Positions 49,860 through 63,029 are shown, counted from the first letter of the stretch. The stretch is DNA of 64,000 bases from Talinum fruticosum (GCA_021018815.1 JAITYX010000059.1:744001-808000); one strand, 5' to 3'. Numbers and translations are program-made. The notes: generated from the sequence alone by a model not told the origin.

Positions 49860-52014
49860 AAATCAACTACTAGACATTATAAAAATGTTAATCTCAATGT
49901 TCAAAAAGATATATTGAAGTCAAATAATATTGCGTGCAACTAGATTGATGCTTGGAAGTATATTTATTTACTATTAATTTTTTTAAAATAAAGATTTTTT
50001 TAATATTTTAGATTTATTCTTTTTAAAATTATCTTTGTAAATGTCATATGACTTTTTATTTATAAAATTTATTTTTACATAAAAAAAATGTTCGTGTAAT
50101 TATATATATTATATATTTCATTGGACTTATTGTTGAAATACCACAAATTTAAAACTCATTTGGTTTTCATATCCTTTTATCAATATATTCACAAGTTATC
50201 CGATCAAACAAATATATATGTATATATAATTCAATAAATTTTTATATTTGTTGAACAATTATATCTATTTTTTAAAGATAATTTGAACAAAATTTTAAAA
50301 TTCATATGATATATTTTCCCTAATAAGGTGAGTTTAAATTTAACTAGAAACTTATTTTTTCCTCTAAAGTCATATCTCTAAACTCATATTTTACATTTAA
50401 TGGACAACTTTAAAGGAAAAAAAATGCATGGTTCAAACACGGAGCACCATTATTTATTACAGTAGTTGACAATGATATAATTCAATTGAAATCACTAATC
50501 GACTTCTATTAGTGAAAATCATGAACAAAATATATTCATTGGACTCCATGAATATAAGATCAAGTTACGTTAATTTTTAAAAAGAATACAAAAATTTAAA
50601 TAAAAATAAGAGGACTTTTATGTATTGGATGATTATATATTATCAATGTGAATTTCTCGAGTTAAAATAAACATAAACATAATTTCAAACAAATCAAATT
50701 AATTCAACAAATTTAATCCAAACCAACTTCAATTGCGCAATTCATGCTCTAAATTTGGACAACACCACCAAACCCTAAACACAAAAAATAGAGTGGTGAA
50801 AGACTCATGAACCTTGAAATTCACACTATTCTCAAGAATTGGGTCAAAACTTTCTGTTTTTCACACAAACTTTACTCCTCAACTCACAGAAAACAGATTC
50901 TTTGTCTTGTCTTCAGTCTTCACCCCACTGCAAGAATATCTCATCTACCTATGGAGACCTCTTATTATTATAATCTACACACTATCATGTCTTTCTTTGT
51001 TCTCTTCAAACATTATACGCTTCACAAATATATATGATCTACAATCTATGCAGTTTAGTATTTTAATCAACTCAACTCAACTTTTGAACTCGTTCAAACA
51101 TTAAACTAATTTTTTGACTGTAAAGTTTGGAATCCTGCTTTGGTGAAAAGAAAATTAATTTTTGTAGTAATAATAGTTGTACTTCTTGTCCAAATAATGT
51201 GTATTATAATATCTGTTCAAGAATCAAAACCAAAAGGAAGTTTATGGTTAAAGTTTTAGGAATAAATTTATATTCGAATACGGTTCATCACGCGACCTTT
51301 GAGATTTGAAATGTAAATGTAATAAAGGCACATCCTTACCTTATGTAATAATCAATATGGATCTGTTGACATTCAAACCCGAGATCTCTCATTCGAAAAA
51401 CCCCGATACAATGTTCAAGAAACAAATCAATCCAAAATTACTCTAATAATATTGATTAATTAGTATAAATTTGGGTTAGTTCATGATTTAATATTTGTTT
51501 CTACTAAGTAAAATTTCGGATTCGAGTTTTATTTATACAGAAAACATACATTAGAAACCTTTATTATATAAAATAACCTTAAAATTAATTCAAACATCTG
51601 AAAAATAACAATATTAGTGAAGATTACACTAATATTTTTTAACATCAAAAGTCAGTTCTATTTTTATTAATACACTAATTTTCCCTATTGTCTCACTATT
51701 CCGAAAGATAAAAGTTGTGTAAAATGTACAAAATCACTTTTTTTATAAATAATTGAACATAATAAGAACTAGACATTCTTACTAGAATTGGCACGAATCC
51801 AACAAAATGTCATAAATAAAAAGATAAGTTTTTTAATCATAAAAATTTAAATGTGCCGGTTAAAATAATATTTTTGTAATGTAATTATTTATGCAAATTC
51901 TTTATCATTTTGTTGCAAAAATAAATTGTTGTAGATCAGTACTGTGATTAATTTGATGTACTATTTTTAATTATTTCCACTGCTTTTGTTACTGGTATTG
52001 TGTAATGTACAACA
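49860..52014. other. AT-rich intergenic spacer
   Basis: No gene or clear element is seen. A frame of 96 codons at 50814-51104 has no recognisable features and lies in AT-rich sequence. The right end is the promoter of the PDLP gene. Confidence 0.5.
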
Positions 52015-52370
52015 GTGCATTGTTTGCGCACTGTTTTTGAGAGGGAGAGAGATACGCCGCTCCTTATTTCTCTCTCCTCATCTCAAAAGCTGGACAAAGG
52101 TAGGCCATCCCCAGAAACACAAACCCAGAAAACCCAGAGCCGAATAGCTACTGAAAGTGAAACCCCCTCCCTCCAACTCCAACCCCAAAAACCCTCCTCA
52201 TTTCAACTGCGAAAACAGAGCCAAACCTCTCAGATTTGAACCAATCAATCGAAATCCCCATCTTTGAACCAAAACCCACCTCTCATTTTCCCCTAAAAAG
52301 TCACTTCTCAAAGATCCCCAACCATGATTTGATTCCCACCAAAAAAGGGGAAAAAGAAACCCAGAGAAAG

Positions 52371-53923
52371 ATGGGCTTTTCATTTAGCAAATTTAATGTC
52401 CATCTTCTCATCTTCTTTGCTACAATCTCACTAACCCCACTTTGCTATTCCAAATCTGCCCCTGACTATACCTCTCTGGTGTACAGAGGATGTTCAAAGC
52501 AGGCCTTGTCAGATCCATCTGGGGTATACTCCCAATCTCTCTCCGCCCTCTTCACATCCCTCCTCCAGCAATCCTCAAGATCCAAGTTCTTCAAGACCAC
52601 TTCAGGTGGTCCCCAGGGCTCAATTTCTGGGCTCTACCAATGTAGGGGTGACCTAAGCAATGCTGATTGCTACAATTGTGTGAGCAAATTGCCCCAATTG
52701 AGCGACCAATTGTGTGGGAAAGTAACAGCAGCTAGGGTTCAACTTATGGGCTGTTATATGCTCTATGAGGTTTCTGGGTTCACCCAGATTTCTGGGCTTC
52801 AACTTCTATACAAGGACTGCAGCAGAACAAATGTGGCTGGGTCAGGGTTTGAGATGAGGAGAGATACTGCCCTAACTGTGATGGAAAATGGGTTGGCTAG
52901 TGGGAATGGGTTCTATGCCACAAACTATCAATCTGTGTTTGTTTTAGGGCAGTGTGAGGGGATTTGGGCACAACTGATTGTGGGCAATGTGTCAAAAGTG
53001 CTGTTGAAAAAGCTCAGGTTGAGTGCGGAAGCTCTTTATCAGCTCAAGTCTATTTGCACAAGTGCTTCATAAGCTACAGCTACTACCCTAATGGGGTTCC
53101 TACCAAATCTTCATCTTATTCTGCTTCTGGTGGATATTCTTCAGGTAAGAAATGCCTCATTCATTCATTCATTCCTTAGCCCTGCATCTTTTTCCAAGAT
53201 AAGAATGTGCATAGGCCTTGACCTCTTTAGACCCCATCAAATTATAATTTCTTTTCTTTTTTTTTTTTGAAAAAAACTATTCCTCAGTCTTCGGGTCAGG
53301 TCGTTAGATAGTCCACTAAACAAACACTTGGCCTCTAGGTTATAGTTTCACTTTGGCTCAAAACCTTATTAGCCCATATGAATCATAGCGACGTAAGGCT
53401 GAATCTTAGTGGATTGGGGCAGTGGCCGTTTCATTTATGGATAACTTTTTATGGTTTTTATATTTAAATTGCTTGCAGGTATGGCATTAAATATGTTGAA
53501 TTGGAGGGGGTTCTGTTTTGCAAAGCTTTTTGTGCAAGTTATCCTTTCTATCTTTCCTTCCCCACCAGCCCTTTTTATAAGTGTGAATTGGGCTTGGGCA
53601 TTTGTGAAATTAAATGGGGAGTTTCAATGAATGTGAATTTTTGGGATAAATGATGTATAACTCAACAAATGCATGGTGTAGGGTCTGGACAAAATACTGG
53701 GAAGACTGTGGCTATTATTGTAGGAGGGACAGCTGGTGTGGGTTTCTTAATTATTTGTGTACTCTTTGTTAGAGGGTTGAAGAAGAAGGATGATGGTATG
53801 TAAACTCTTTTATCTTCATCTTTTCTTACCATTTTACCCCTCATAAATTACTGAAAAATTGTTCCCTTGAAGTTTTCTAAAATGTATAGCTGTACATTTT
53901 TGTTACTTTGTGCAGATTTTTGA
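52371..53923 (+). CDS. PDLP: Plasmodesmata-located protein (two DUF26 domains, single-pass membrane), one frame break
   Basis: Exons 52371-53144, 53682-53795 and 53916-53923 (TGA at 53921). The start is set at MGFSFSKFNVHLLIFF, which opens a clear signal peptide ending near CYSKS; an in-frame upstream ATG at 52236 adds only leader-like sequence. DUF26 copy 1 has YQCRGDLSNADCYNCV (C-X8-C-X2-C). Copy 2 has GQCEG, then DCGQCVKSAVEKAQVECG and YLHKCFISYSYYP. Exon 2 encodes GKTVAIIVGGTAGVGFL, ICVLFVRG and a short KKKDD tail. PDLPs sit in plasmodesmal membranes and regulate callose and cell-to-cell traffic. There is no kinase domain, unlike CRKs. The frame breaks within the second cysteine motif, in a run of four G (52958-52961); one more G gives exactly C-X8-C-X2-C and a protein of about 298 residues. 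Confidence 0.9.
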
Positions 53924-54814
53924 TGGAAACAGCTGGTTCCAGTGCTAGAGAGGATGGGAAAATCAAATTTTTGTGTATCTTTTTCTTTCATTTTTCTTTT
54001 CTAGAGGGAAAAGGTTCTTTTGCAAATTCTTATACAAGGCCGTTTTACGGCGAGTTATTGTGGCATCGGTCGGTTAGTGTAACGCATTATGAAGTTAGGA
54101 GTCACTATATATTTTCGTGAGACGGTTTCACTGAAAAGCAAGTAGCTGAATCATTCAGTATAAATTGTTGACAAAGGTTGATGAGTATACTGAATGTTTT
54201 TTGTCATTGTCAATTTGGAAGGGTAGGGGAGGAAGGAATATATAGAATGGGGATATTTTGTAAAGCTGCTCTCTCTCTCTTTAACATGCCCATGTGACTG
54301 TTTTGTCTGCTTTTCTCTAACCCTAGAAGTAGAATGAATCTGCAAGTTTTCTTTCTCATCTTTTTTGCTTTTCAAAGTAATTTTACTTTGAACTCCACCC
54401 CCCTTCTTTTTCCTCAAAAGAAACAAGGGATTCCACTAATTACAAAATGATAAGAACAAGGATCATATTCATGTTTTCACACAATTAGAAGCCTATATAT
54501 ATATATATATCTATTTATCTATCTGTGTGTGCGCGTGTTTCTAAAAATAAGTCATATTCCCTCATTTTAAATATATTTTTTTAATTAATCTTTGTTCGTT
54601 TTATAATATTTATTATTTTATAATTTTTAATGATATATTAATAATTAATTTATTAATTTTATTCTTATTATTATTTTTTATTAATTTTTTTCATTTTTAA
54701 TAAAATTTAAGGGCATCTTCATTTTTTAAATATAAATATTGTATTTTTTACTATCCTTCAAAATTCAAAACTGATAATTATTGTGAATCATTAGGGGTAT
54801 TCAATAAATTATAA
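53924..54814. other. PDLP 3' flank
   Basis: It probably includes the 3' untranslated region. A short (TA)n tract leading into CTATTTATCTATCTGTGTGTG lies near 54495-54540. No gene is seen. Confidence 0.5.
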
Positions 54815-55215
54815 AGGTTCTGTTCGATAACAATGTTTGGAATAATTTGTCAAAACACTAACCAACCAAATATTAGTATTTGGTAAAGTAATGTTTCAAC
54901 TTATAATGTTTTAAGTAATGTTTTTGAAAAACTAACAATATTAGTTTTTACATTTATAAGTAGCGTTTCATATTTTTTGATAAAAAATCATTTCATTTAA
55001 TTTATATTTGGCAAATTATCTATATCCTTTTACATCAATTTATAATAATCCACTAACTCAACCTATAAATTTACCAAACATATTTATTCAACCGTTCAAT
55101 TAAATAGTTATTTGCTAACATGTAAAACCTAACACTTATCAATTACCTAAGCAATTATTAACCACACAAACATTTATCCCATATTCAAACAACTTATTTT
55201 ACCGAATAAGATAAA
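54815..55215 (+). mobile_element. Tourist-like MITE, diverged copy
   Basis: It starts GGTTCTGTTCGATAACAATG and carries the family core (AACCAACCAAATATTAGTATTTGG; TTTTGATAAAAAATCA). It ends near TTATTTTACCGAATAAG. The layout matches the better copy at 57340-57753. Confidence 0.6.
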
Positions 55216-55933
55216 AATATAAAAATATTAAAGATTTTAATGTACTCTATTTCACTTATTTTCATTCTTTTTCGCTCATTTTTCACCTCTATGCTAGGAG
55301 GAACAAACCCACTCTTTCTCTATATTAAAAAAAAAAAAGCTTTAAATAGATTAAAAATTACGGTATAATTTTATATTTTGAGTATACATTTTACATGTAT
55401 AAATCAATACGGTACGAAGTTACAGCATCAACTTGTATATTACCATTAAAGACAATGGGGACAGTCCAATATGGCCACTGGCTAGCTGTAACTCTATTTA
55501 CCAACTAGGGTTTCATAGGTCAAAACTATTATCATCGAGGATTTTGACTTCCTATTTCTACTTTGATTTCAAAAAAAAAAAAAAATTTTCTTAGTGCCGG
55601 TGCCTAGTCAAAGTTCCAATTTTTTAACATTTTATTTTGGTCAGAAAAAGGGGCTTGGGCTGCCTAGCCCAAGTTCATAATTCAATAAATATAAATATTC
55701 TTAAATTTATGACCAAAATTCTCATTTGTCAACTATTTTTGTCATGGAACTAAAGGATACAAATTGTACCGTATTTTTAGGATTATTTTATTTATTTGTT
55801 TTAATTTAAAATCTCTCTATTTTTACCCGTTCTTGTTTTCAAAAAAAAATAAAATTAAGGTATCATCATTTGTGCCAAGTCTATAATTTTCATACATCAT
55901 ATAAGCATTCCCTGACAAATACATTTCCTTTAA

Positions 55934-56335
55934 AGGCGGGCTCGATAATAATGTTTGGAGTATTGTTTAGTGTTTTGATTAAGTTAAAACTCTCACCAAT
56001 TAAATATTAATGTTTGGTAAATTAGTGTTTTAGTTAGCATTTGTATTAACTTATAATCAATAAGTGTTTCTGAAGTGTTATTAGTTTTTTACATTTGAAA
56101 GTAGTTTTTATATTTTTTTGTCAAAAATATCTTTTCATTAATTTATATTTGATAACTTATTTATGTCCTTTTATCTAAATTTACAATAATTTGTTAAAAA
56201 TCAACCAGACTAAATTTTCTCCAATCGCTCAATTGAACAGCTTACCATTGACAACTAAAATTTAGCAGGTATTTGTTACCTGAATAGCAATTAGTTACTC
56301 ATTCAACTCATTTTGTCAAATATAACCTAAATTTT
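55934..56335 (+). mobile_element. Tourist-like MITE, diverged copy
   Basis: It begins GGCGGGCTCGATAATAATG, then TTTGGAGTATTGTTTAGTG and AATATTAATGTTTGGTAAAT. It ends AACTCATTTTGTCAAATATAA. Same internal order as the 57.3-kb element. Confidence 0.6.
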
Positions 56336-56824
56336 AGCCTTTGATACAATACGCAATGTTATATTTAAAGTACAAGTGCTAAAGGTGGAAAAATCAATTT
56401 TAAAAATGATGCACCCACCAAATATACCAACTTTCATTAAACTAGATAAGACTTTTGAAAAAAAAAAGGTGAAATACATTTTAGGTGTTACATGAAAAAA
56501 TAGCAAAGAGATAATTTATGAAAACAAACATAAAAGAAAAGGGGAAAGGCATTGGTTTCTTTTACTGCTTGTGGTGATGAGGGTGATCGTGTTGCTGTTG
56601 CTAGACATTCAAGATAACTCCTAGTCCTACTCGTAGAACTTTAACAAAGTAAATTGAGGTATTGGGGGCCTTGCAAAAGTGATGGATTGATGGTACTTCA
56701 AGCCTCTAGTCTCCATTTTAGGTTAGGAAAAAGACATCTCTTTGTGGGAAAAACTCGCTTTTTAAAGGGTAATAGAGAGACATTTTGATTCAAAATATCA
56801 ATAAAATGCACGGAGTATTTTATA

Positions 56825-57175
56825 TTAGCCTAAATTAGTTGTTTGAGTAATAGATAACTATTAATGTAGCACATAAGTATTAGAATTTAGTAGTTAATTT
56901 ATAGTTGTCCAACTAAGTGATTGAATGAAATATGTTTGGTAAATTTAGCGTTTGATTACTCGATATTGTAAATTGACATAAAAAAGTATAAATAATTTTT
57001 CCTCATTAATAATAGTAGCTATATTGCCCATTTACAATAATCAGCTAACCAAACACTAGTTGAAACGTTATAAACTCCTACAAATACTAGTTAAAATGTT
57101 ATATTGGATACTAATATTTATCCGATTAGAGTTTAGACGTTAACAAAATGCTAAACGTTTGTTGAACCACAAATT
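56825..57175 (-). mobile_element. Tourist-like MITE, old copy in the opposite orientation
   Basis: The family motifs occur inverted: GTTGTTTGAGTAATAGATAAC on the left, and TTACAATAATCAGCTAACC and AAATGCTAAACG on the right. The termini are eroded. Confidence 0.45.
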
Positions 57176-57339
57176 GTATGATCAAGTATGTTGACCAAAG
57201 AATCATTATACATGTTACTACGTGATTATGAAAAATTATAGTGATTTTATAGCATCTACAAATAATATCAGTCTTTCATAATCTAATGGCACCATCTTTT
57301 TAGTTTAATGCATTGTGTTTCGTATTTTGGTCCAATTAA

Positions 57340-57753
57340 GGTCCTGTTCGGCAACAGGGTTTGGAGTAACTTTTAGCGTTTTGACCAAGTCAAAACACTA
57401 ATCAACCAAATATTAGCGTTCGGTAAGGTAGTGTTTTAACTAGCGTTTGCAGTAACTTTTAGCGTTTCAAGTAGTGTTGTTGAAAAGTTAAGAATATTAG
57501 TTTTTCACATTTAAAAGTAGCGTTTCATATTTTTTGACAAAAAAACTCTTCATTTATTTATATTTGACAAATTATTTATATCCTTTTACGTCAATTTACA
57601 ATAATCAGCTTAACTCAACCACTAAATTTACCGAACAAATTTAGTCAACCGCTCAATTGAACAGTTATCCGCTAACGACTAAAATCTAACAACTATCAAC
57701 TACACAAACAGCCTATCCGCTACTCAAACAACTCATTTTACTCGAACAGGGCC
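57340..57753 (+). mobile_element. Tourist-like MITE with intact ends and TAA target duplication
   Basis: The left end GGTCCTGTTCGG and the right end CGAACAGGGCC form terminal inverted repeats. TAA flanks both sides (57337-57339 and 57754-57756). The length is 414 bp. Internal motifs such as GGAGTAACTTTTAGCGTTTTG are shared with neighbouring copies. These ends and the 3-bp target duplication fit PIF/Harbinger MITEs. It is the least eroded and so probably youngest copy in the cluster. Confidence 0.8.
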
Positions 57754-58677
57754 TAAGAAACTTTTTTGCATGTCTTTTTTATATCTAACATAAAATCTGT
57801 ATATTTTAGCTTTTAAAATTTAATAATTAAGATATTTTCTAATTGTTAAAATAAAATATTTCCTATGCATTTTGTATAAAAGACTTTGTATAATTAAATA
57901 TTTTAGATACGAAGTATAAATGTTTATATAGACAAAATTTTAATTTAAATTTTTTAACAACTTTTTATAATTTTACTAACTATTCTAGCTGGCACCGATA
58001 TAAAATGTTATATTTTAAAATTCATACTATTACCGTCTATATAAGCCATAAAATTTAAATTAGTAAAGATACAAGCACATTTCATTATAAAAGAGTCGTG
58101 TGACACCTAATAAACAGCAATTAATATCATAAGGCCTACAATTTGGACCGTTGTTGTATAAATTCCTTCAATTTTGAGCATTAAAAAGGAACATAAAATA
58201 GTGAAGTGATTTGGGTAAAGTATAAAATCATTGAGCATAATTGCACATGTCTTTGGTGTTATTTTAACATGAAAATACCTATCAAATTGAGGAACATTCT
58301 CGATCTTGGGAATATGAAAGGTAGCAAACCATAGATCTTAACCAATAAACATTGAAAATAATATTATGGGAGTACTATAATAATCCACTATTTCACGTGA
58401 CTTGTCTTTTCAAAAAAAAAAAAAAAAAAAAACCCTAGTGGCTATTCTTAATCTTAAAAGGTCTCAATTCTTTGTCCCATATTTGATTTTCATATAATAT
58501 ATAAACCTTGTAATCAACATATTATCATACATAATGGGCCCAGCTGTATTTGGGCTCAACTGGGCCCAACATGTTTCAACTTGAAAGGGTGAAGACTAAA
58601 GAAAGAAACTTATGGAGAGTAAAAGGTATAGACTACAAGGAACCCCAAAAAAAAAATTGTTAATATAGATCGGACAA

Positions 58678-59035
58678 AAACCGTGTTCGTCAATAGCGTT
58701 TGGAGTAACTTTTAACGTTTTGACCAAGCTTAAAAATATTAATCAACTAAACATTAGCGCTCGGTAAGGTAGTGTTTCGAAAACTAAGAATAATAGTTTT
58801 TCACATTTAAAAGCAACATTTCATATTTTTTTGACAAAAGCATCCCTTCATTAATTTATATATGGCATATCCTTTTACGTAAATTTACAATAGCTAGCTA
58901 ACTCAACTAATAAATTTACCGAACATATTTATTCAAACGTTCAATCAAACAACTATTCGCTAACAACTAAATATAACAACTATCAAATACTCAAACAAAT
59001 ATCTCATTACTCAAACAACTCATTTTACCGAATAG
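58678..59035 (+). mobile_element. Tourist-like MITE, internally deleted copy
   Basis: It starts ACCGTGTTCGTCAATAGCG, then GGAGTAACTTTTAACGTTTTG. It lacks the middle duplication of the 57.3-kb copy and ends CTCATTTTACCGAATAGGCC. Confidence 0.6.
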
Positions 59036-59236
59036 GCCAAAATTTATGCTATCTTTTCTTGTTAAATGACATAAGCACAAGTGAATATAAAATTATTTAT
59101 ATGATAAGAATAATATGATATTTCAGAGTTAACAGTACAAGTAGATAAACAAATAAACTCTCTACTGATTTTTTTACATCCAATTGTAGTTAACTGAAAA
59201 TTTAGTTACCTTTTGATTTTTTTACTCAAAAGATTG

Positions 59237-59576
59237 GTGTTGCTGACGCTTTAAATTCATACCCTAATATATTGAGAGAAGAAATATTAATTAGTGATTT
59301 AGTAAATTTGTTTCGGTAAAAGTAAGTTATAATGTACTTTTATTCGTATGTAATACTATAACTTATATAGTCTATTATTGTATATGAAATTTGTGTCTAA
59401 TATCTACTAGACTACTACTACTAGAGTTGAATAAATATTAATAATAATTTAAAAAATTTGGTTAATTGATGTTGCTCACGCTTTAAATTGATACCCTAAT
59501 ATCTTAAGCAAAGAAATATTAATTAGTGATTCTAGTAACATTGTTCGTGAAATTGAGTTATAATGTACTTTTAAAA
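59237..59576. repeat. Direct repeat pair of about 105 bp upstream of the PPR gene
   Basis: 59237-59342 and 59471-59576 share GCTTTAAATT, ATACCCTAATAT, GAAATATTAATTAGTGATT and GAGTTATAATGTACTTTT or close variants. The offset is 234 bp. The copies lie 140-470 bp upstream of the PPR start codon and so could fall in its promoter. Confidence 0.65.
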
Positions 59577-59712
59577 CACAAAAGGTCGAAATTGGTGAGT
59601 CTCGAAAAAAAATATTAATAACAATTTTAAATTTTTAATAAGTATACTAGTTGACACTCACCGTCCAGTTGGATAATTAATCAATAGACATTTTTACCTT
59701 GGATGCTAAAAT

Positions 59713-61499
59713 ATGGGCTTGGAAGATGGATCCAATACTCCAAGAAATATAAAACCGTTGGTGCATTTTGTTAAGATTCAATTTGACAAAGAGATGGACG
59801 ACTTTGCGTCACTCCTTCCAAATTCCAAAGACCCGCGCCGTGTACACGCTCATATAATCAAAACATCAAATACAGAACATTCACTTCCATTGCTCAATAG
59901 GCTCATCACTTTCTACTCCAATTCCAAACGCTTCTCTGACGCCCTCGCCGTTTTCCGGCAAATCCCATCTCCCAACGTCGTCTCATGGACTGCCCTCATC
60001 TCCGGAAACCCCAACTCCCCACTCTCTCTCCTCCATTTCATCTCCATGCTCCGCCAACCCACTCGCCCCAACCAGCGCACCTTAGCTTGCCTTCTTAAGA
60101 CTTGCGCCTCTCTCTCTCTTCTTTCTTTTGGACAACAGGTTCATTGTCTATCGTTTAAGAACGATCTCGCTTCCCAACCCTTCTGTGCGTCTTCCCTTAT
60201 TCATTTTTATGCGAAATGTAGGCTTCCCGATCAGGCCTACAAGGTGTTCGACGAAATGCCGCAGAGAGATGAAGTTTGTTATTCGTCTGTAGTTGTTGGG
60301 TTGGCCCAGAACTCGCGAGCCCTTGATGCTTTGGCCTTTTTGCTAAGATGGTGTCTGAAAATGTGAGCTCTACGGTGTATAGTGTTTCAGGGGCTTTGAG
60401 TGCTGGGGCTGAGCTAGCTGCTTTGGAACAATGTAGGATGATTCATGCTCATGGGGTTGTGACGGGGCTCTGCAGAGCCGTTTACGTGAGCACTGGATTG
60501 GTTTCTTCTTATGGGAAGTGTGGAATGGTCTTGGAGGCGAGGAGGGTGTTTGATGAGTCGCTGTCCAATATGAATATCGTGGGTTGGAATGCGTTGATGG
60601 CCTCTTACGCTCAACAAGGGGATAACAGTTCGGTTCTTGAGCTGCTTCATTTAGCTGAATCACGAGGACTTGTTCCTGATGAATTCAGCTTCTTAGCTGT
60701 CTTGACGTCATTGTATAATGCAGGCTTGGCTGATGAGACTGAACGGTGGATCAATCGAATGAGAGCAGATTATAATATAAAACCATCGCTAGAGCATTAT
60801 ACATGTTTAGTGGGTGCATTGGGCCGAGTTGGAAGGTTAGATGACGCAGAAAGGATTGCAATGACAATGCCAGTCAAGCCAGATGCAGGCATTTGGCGGG
60901 TTTTATTGTCAGCAAGTGCAACTCATGGTGCTGCTGATATTGCTTGGAGGATGAGCAAGCGACTTTTGGAGCTTGATCCACATGATGACTCTGCATATGT
61001 TATTGCTGCTAATACTTTTTCGGCTTCAGGAAGGTGGAGTGAAGCTGCGGAAATCAGGAAGATGATGAATAATGTGAAAGTGAAAAAGGAAGGTGGTAGG
61101 AGTTGGCTCGAGGTACAAGGGGAAGTACATGTGTTCTTGTCCGGGGACAACGAGCATGAGCGGATAGAGGAGATTTATGCGAAGCTTGCAGAACTCATGG
61201 AGGAAATCGGTAAATTGGGTTATGTACCAAAGTGGAGTGAGATGTTGCACGATGTAGAGGAAGGGGAGAAAAGGGAAGCACTTTCGTATCATAGCGAAAA
61301 GTTAGCTTTGGCATTTGGGGTGCTAGCTGTGCCAGCTGGGAAGCCTCTACGGATTCTGAAGAATCTAAGAATTTGTAGGGATTGTCATGAGGCCTTTAAG
61401 TATTTCAGCAGGGTTTTGGAAAGGGAGATTATTGTCAGAGATGTGAACAGATATCATAGGTTTCAAGACGGGACCTGTACCTGTGGAGATTATTGGTAA
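59713..61499 (+). CDS. DYW-type pentatricopeptide repeat (PLS) protein, one frame break
   Basis: Intronless, as most plant PPR genes are. The first ATG is at 59713 (MGLEDGSNTPRN); a second at 59794 (MDDFASLLPNSKD) is equally possible. PLS repeats run through the protein (RVHAHIIKTS, VVSWTALISG, KVFDEMPQRDEVCYSSVVVG, NIVGWNALMASYAQQGD, PSLEHYTCLVGALGRVGRLD), followed by E motifs. The DYW deaminase has HSEKLALAFG near residue 526 (HxE zinc and catalytic site), ICRDCH near 554, and the terminal DGTCTCGDYW. DYW proteins bind organelle RNA and carry out C-to-U editing. The frame breaks at a run of five T (60337-60341): the upstream frame reads SRALDALAF, and the downstream frame resumes AKMVSENVSS. 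One more T joins them into about 595 residues. Confidence 0.92.
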
Positions 61500-63029
61500 C
61501 TTAATATGTTACTCGCCATGGCAATTAGGCAAATTGCTTTACTTTGAATTAGATGGTAAACATTTTTTCTTTATTTGATTTTTGTTGTATCATAACTTGA
61601 AATGAGAGAGGCCTATTATGATTTTCTCGAGCACTACGCGATGAGCCAATGTGTTTCCCCAATCTCTGTTGCCTCATTATATATAAACAGCTTTTTTGAG
61701 TTGTTGGTATCAGATGTTGCTGTTCTTCCATTGACTTATTTCTTTTCAAGTAAGCAGCTTGTGCAATGTTTGTAGTCCAAGTTGCTGACTTTTTCCAAAA
61801 TGCATCTATGTTAGGAACAGCTGGCTTCTTGCAACCAGTTTATTTACATTAACTTCAGCATCATTACAGTAGTAATTGTTGGATTGATTTAAGTGGCAAG
61901 GATATTCACATTTGGTTGATGAACTTATATTGTTATAATTTTTTCTTTAGGAATTTCTATACTATATTACTATATTAGCTATCATTGTGCAGTGAATGCG
62001 CTCAGTTTCACCAGTAACACCCCCTCCCAAAAAAAAAACAAAAAAAAGCAAAAAAAGCAAAAAAGAGCAGGGAAGGGGAAGAGCAGAAAAAAGGTCCAAT
62101 TTAAATGTTGCATGTTTCAGATTTTGGTAAAAATTGCATATGCTGTGTGCAGAGGAAGCAGAAAGGATTGCGCCAACGAGAGAGTGTCTTTTGTTTATAT
62201 CACAAACCAGGGGCTCACAGGGTTTTGGCCGTCAAATAAAGCAACCCCTGGGATGGACTGTCACAGGCCGTGGCCAATCATTGCATGAAACTATGAAAGA
62301 ATTTGAGCTGATTTCCGATCCTGAAAAAGAGACACAAACGCACACAGATGGTGTAAGCCCCTTGTAATCCCCTCTGTTATATGATTTCCTATCGGAAACT
62401 GGCTCTGCTTGTCTAGCAGTTCAGCAAATTATGCGCCTTTTTTTTCGTACAGTCGCCTGGACTAATGGCTTTGTGCAAGTTATATTACTCGCCGTTAAAG
62501 CCCTGCTCGTGATGGGTTAAGTGCCACCCACTCAGAGAAGTAAAATCTAGTCAACAACTTGTACATGGCATTCAGAGGTGATTCAAGGCCATTTCTTCGG
62601 CCCCAGCTGGTAAGTTTTATGATGATTAGATAATACAGAGTTTCATTATTCATCTTTTTTATGTGAAGTGGATGGGGTAAATATGTTATGAACATATTTT
62701 TGTGAGACGGCTGATGTAATGTGTAATAAGCGAAATATGAGTCGGTGTGGCTTTAACCTTTCACAATAAGCTTTCGCGAGAGAGCCTCATCCTAATATTT
62801 GTAGTAAAAAAATTATCAAGTAAACATAAAAAGAATAAAATAAGAAAGCTCAAGCATTGCTGCTTACTACTAGCTTCCCACCAACTAAATCGCCAAATCC
62901 AAATGTATTCAAACCTTTCCCTCCTTTTTCTTAACTGCTCCAACCTCTCTGTCCCTTTCTCTCTCCTCTCCTGTCTCTAAATTTGCTCATTCATCTCCAT
63001 TATGAAAACCTCCCCATTTTTTAAACAAA
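61500..63029. other. Spacer between the PPR and J-protein genes
   Basis: It holds the PPR 3' flank, an A-rich tract near 62020-62090 and the CT-rich leader of the J-domain gene (about 62930-62980). A frame at 62134-62367 (77 codons) is not recognised. Confidence 0.45.

Noticed and set aside
49436..49861. 141-codon plus-strand frame with an Arg-Glu repeat
   Set aside because: It is antisense to TLD exon 1 and made by the (GA)n microsatellite.
52236..52370. Upstream in-frame ATG as the start of the PDLP gene
   Set aside because: It would place 45 hydrophilic residues before the signal peptide, which is unlike the family; the ATG at 52371 opens directly into the signal sequence.
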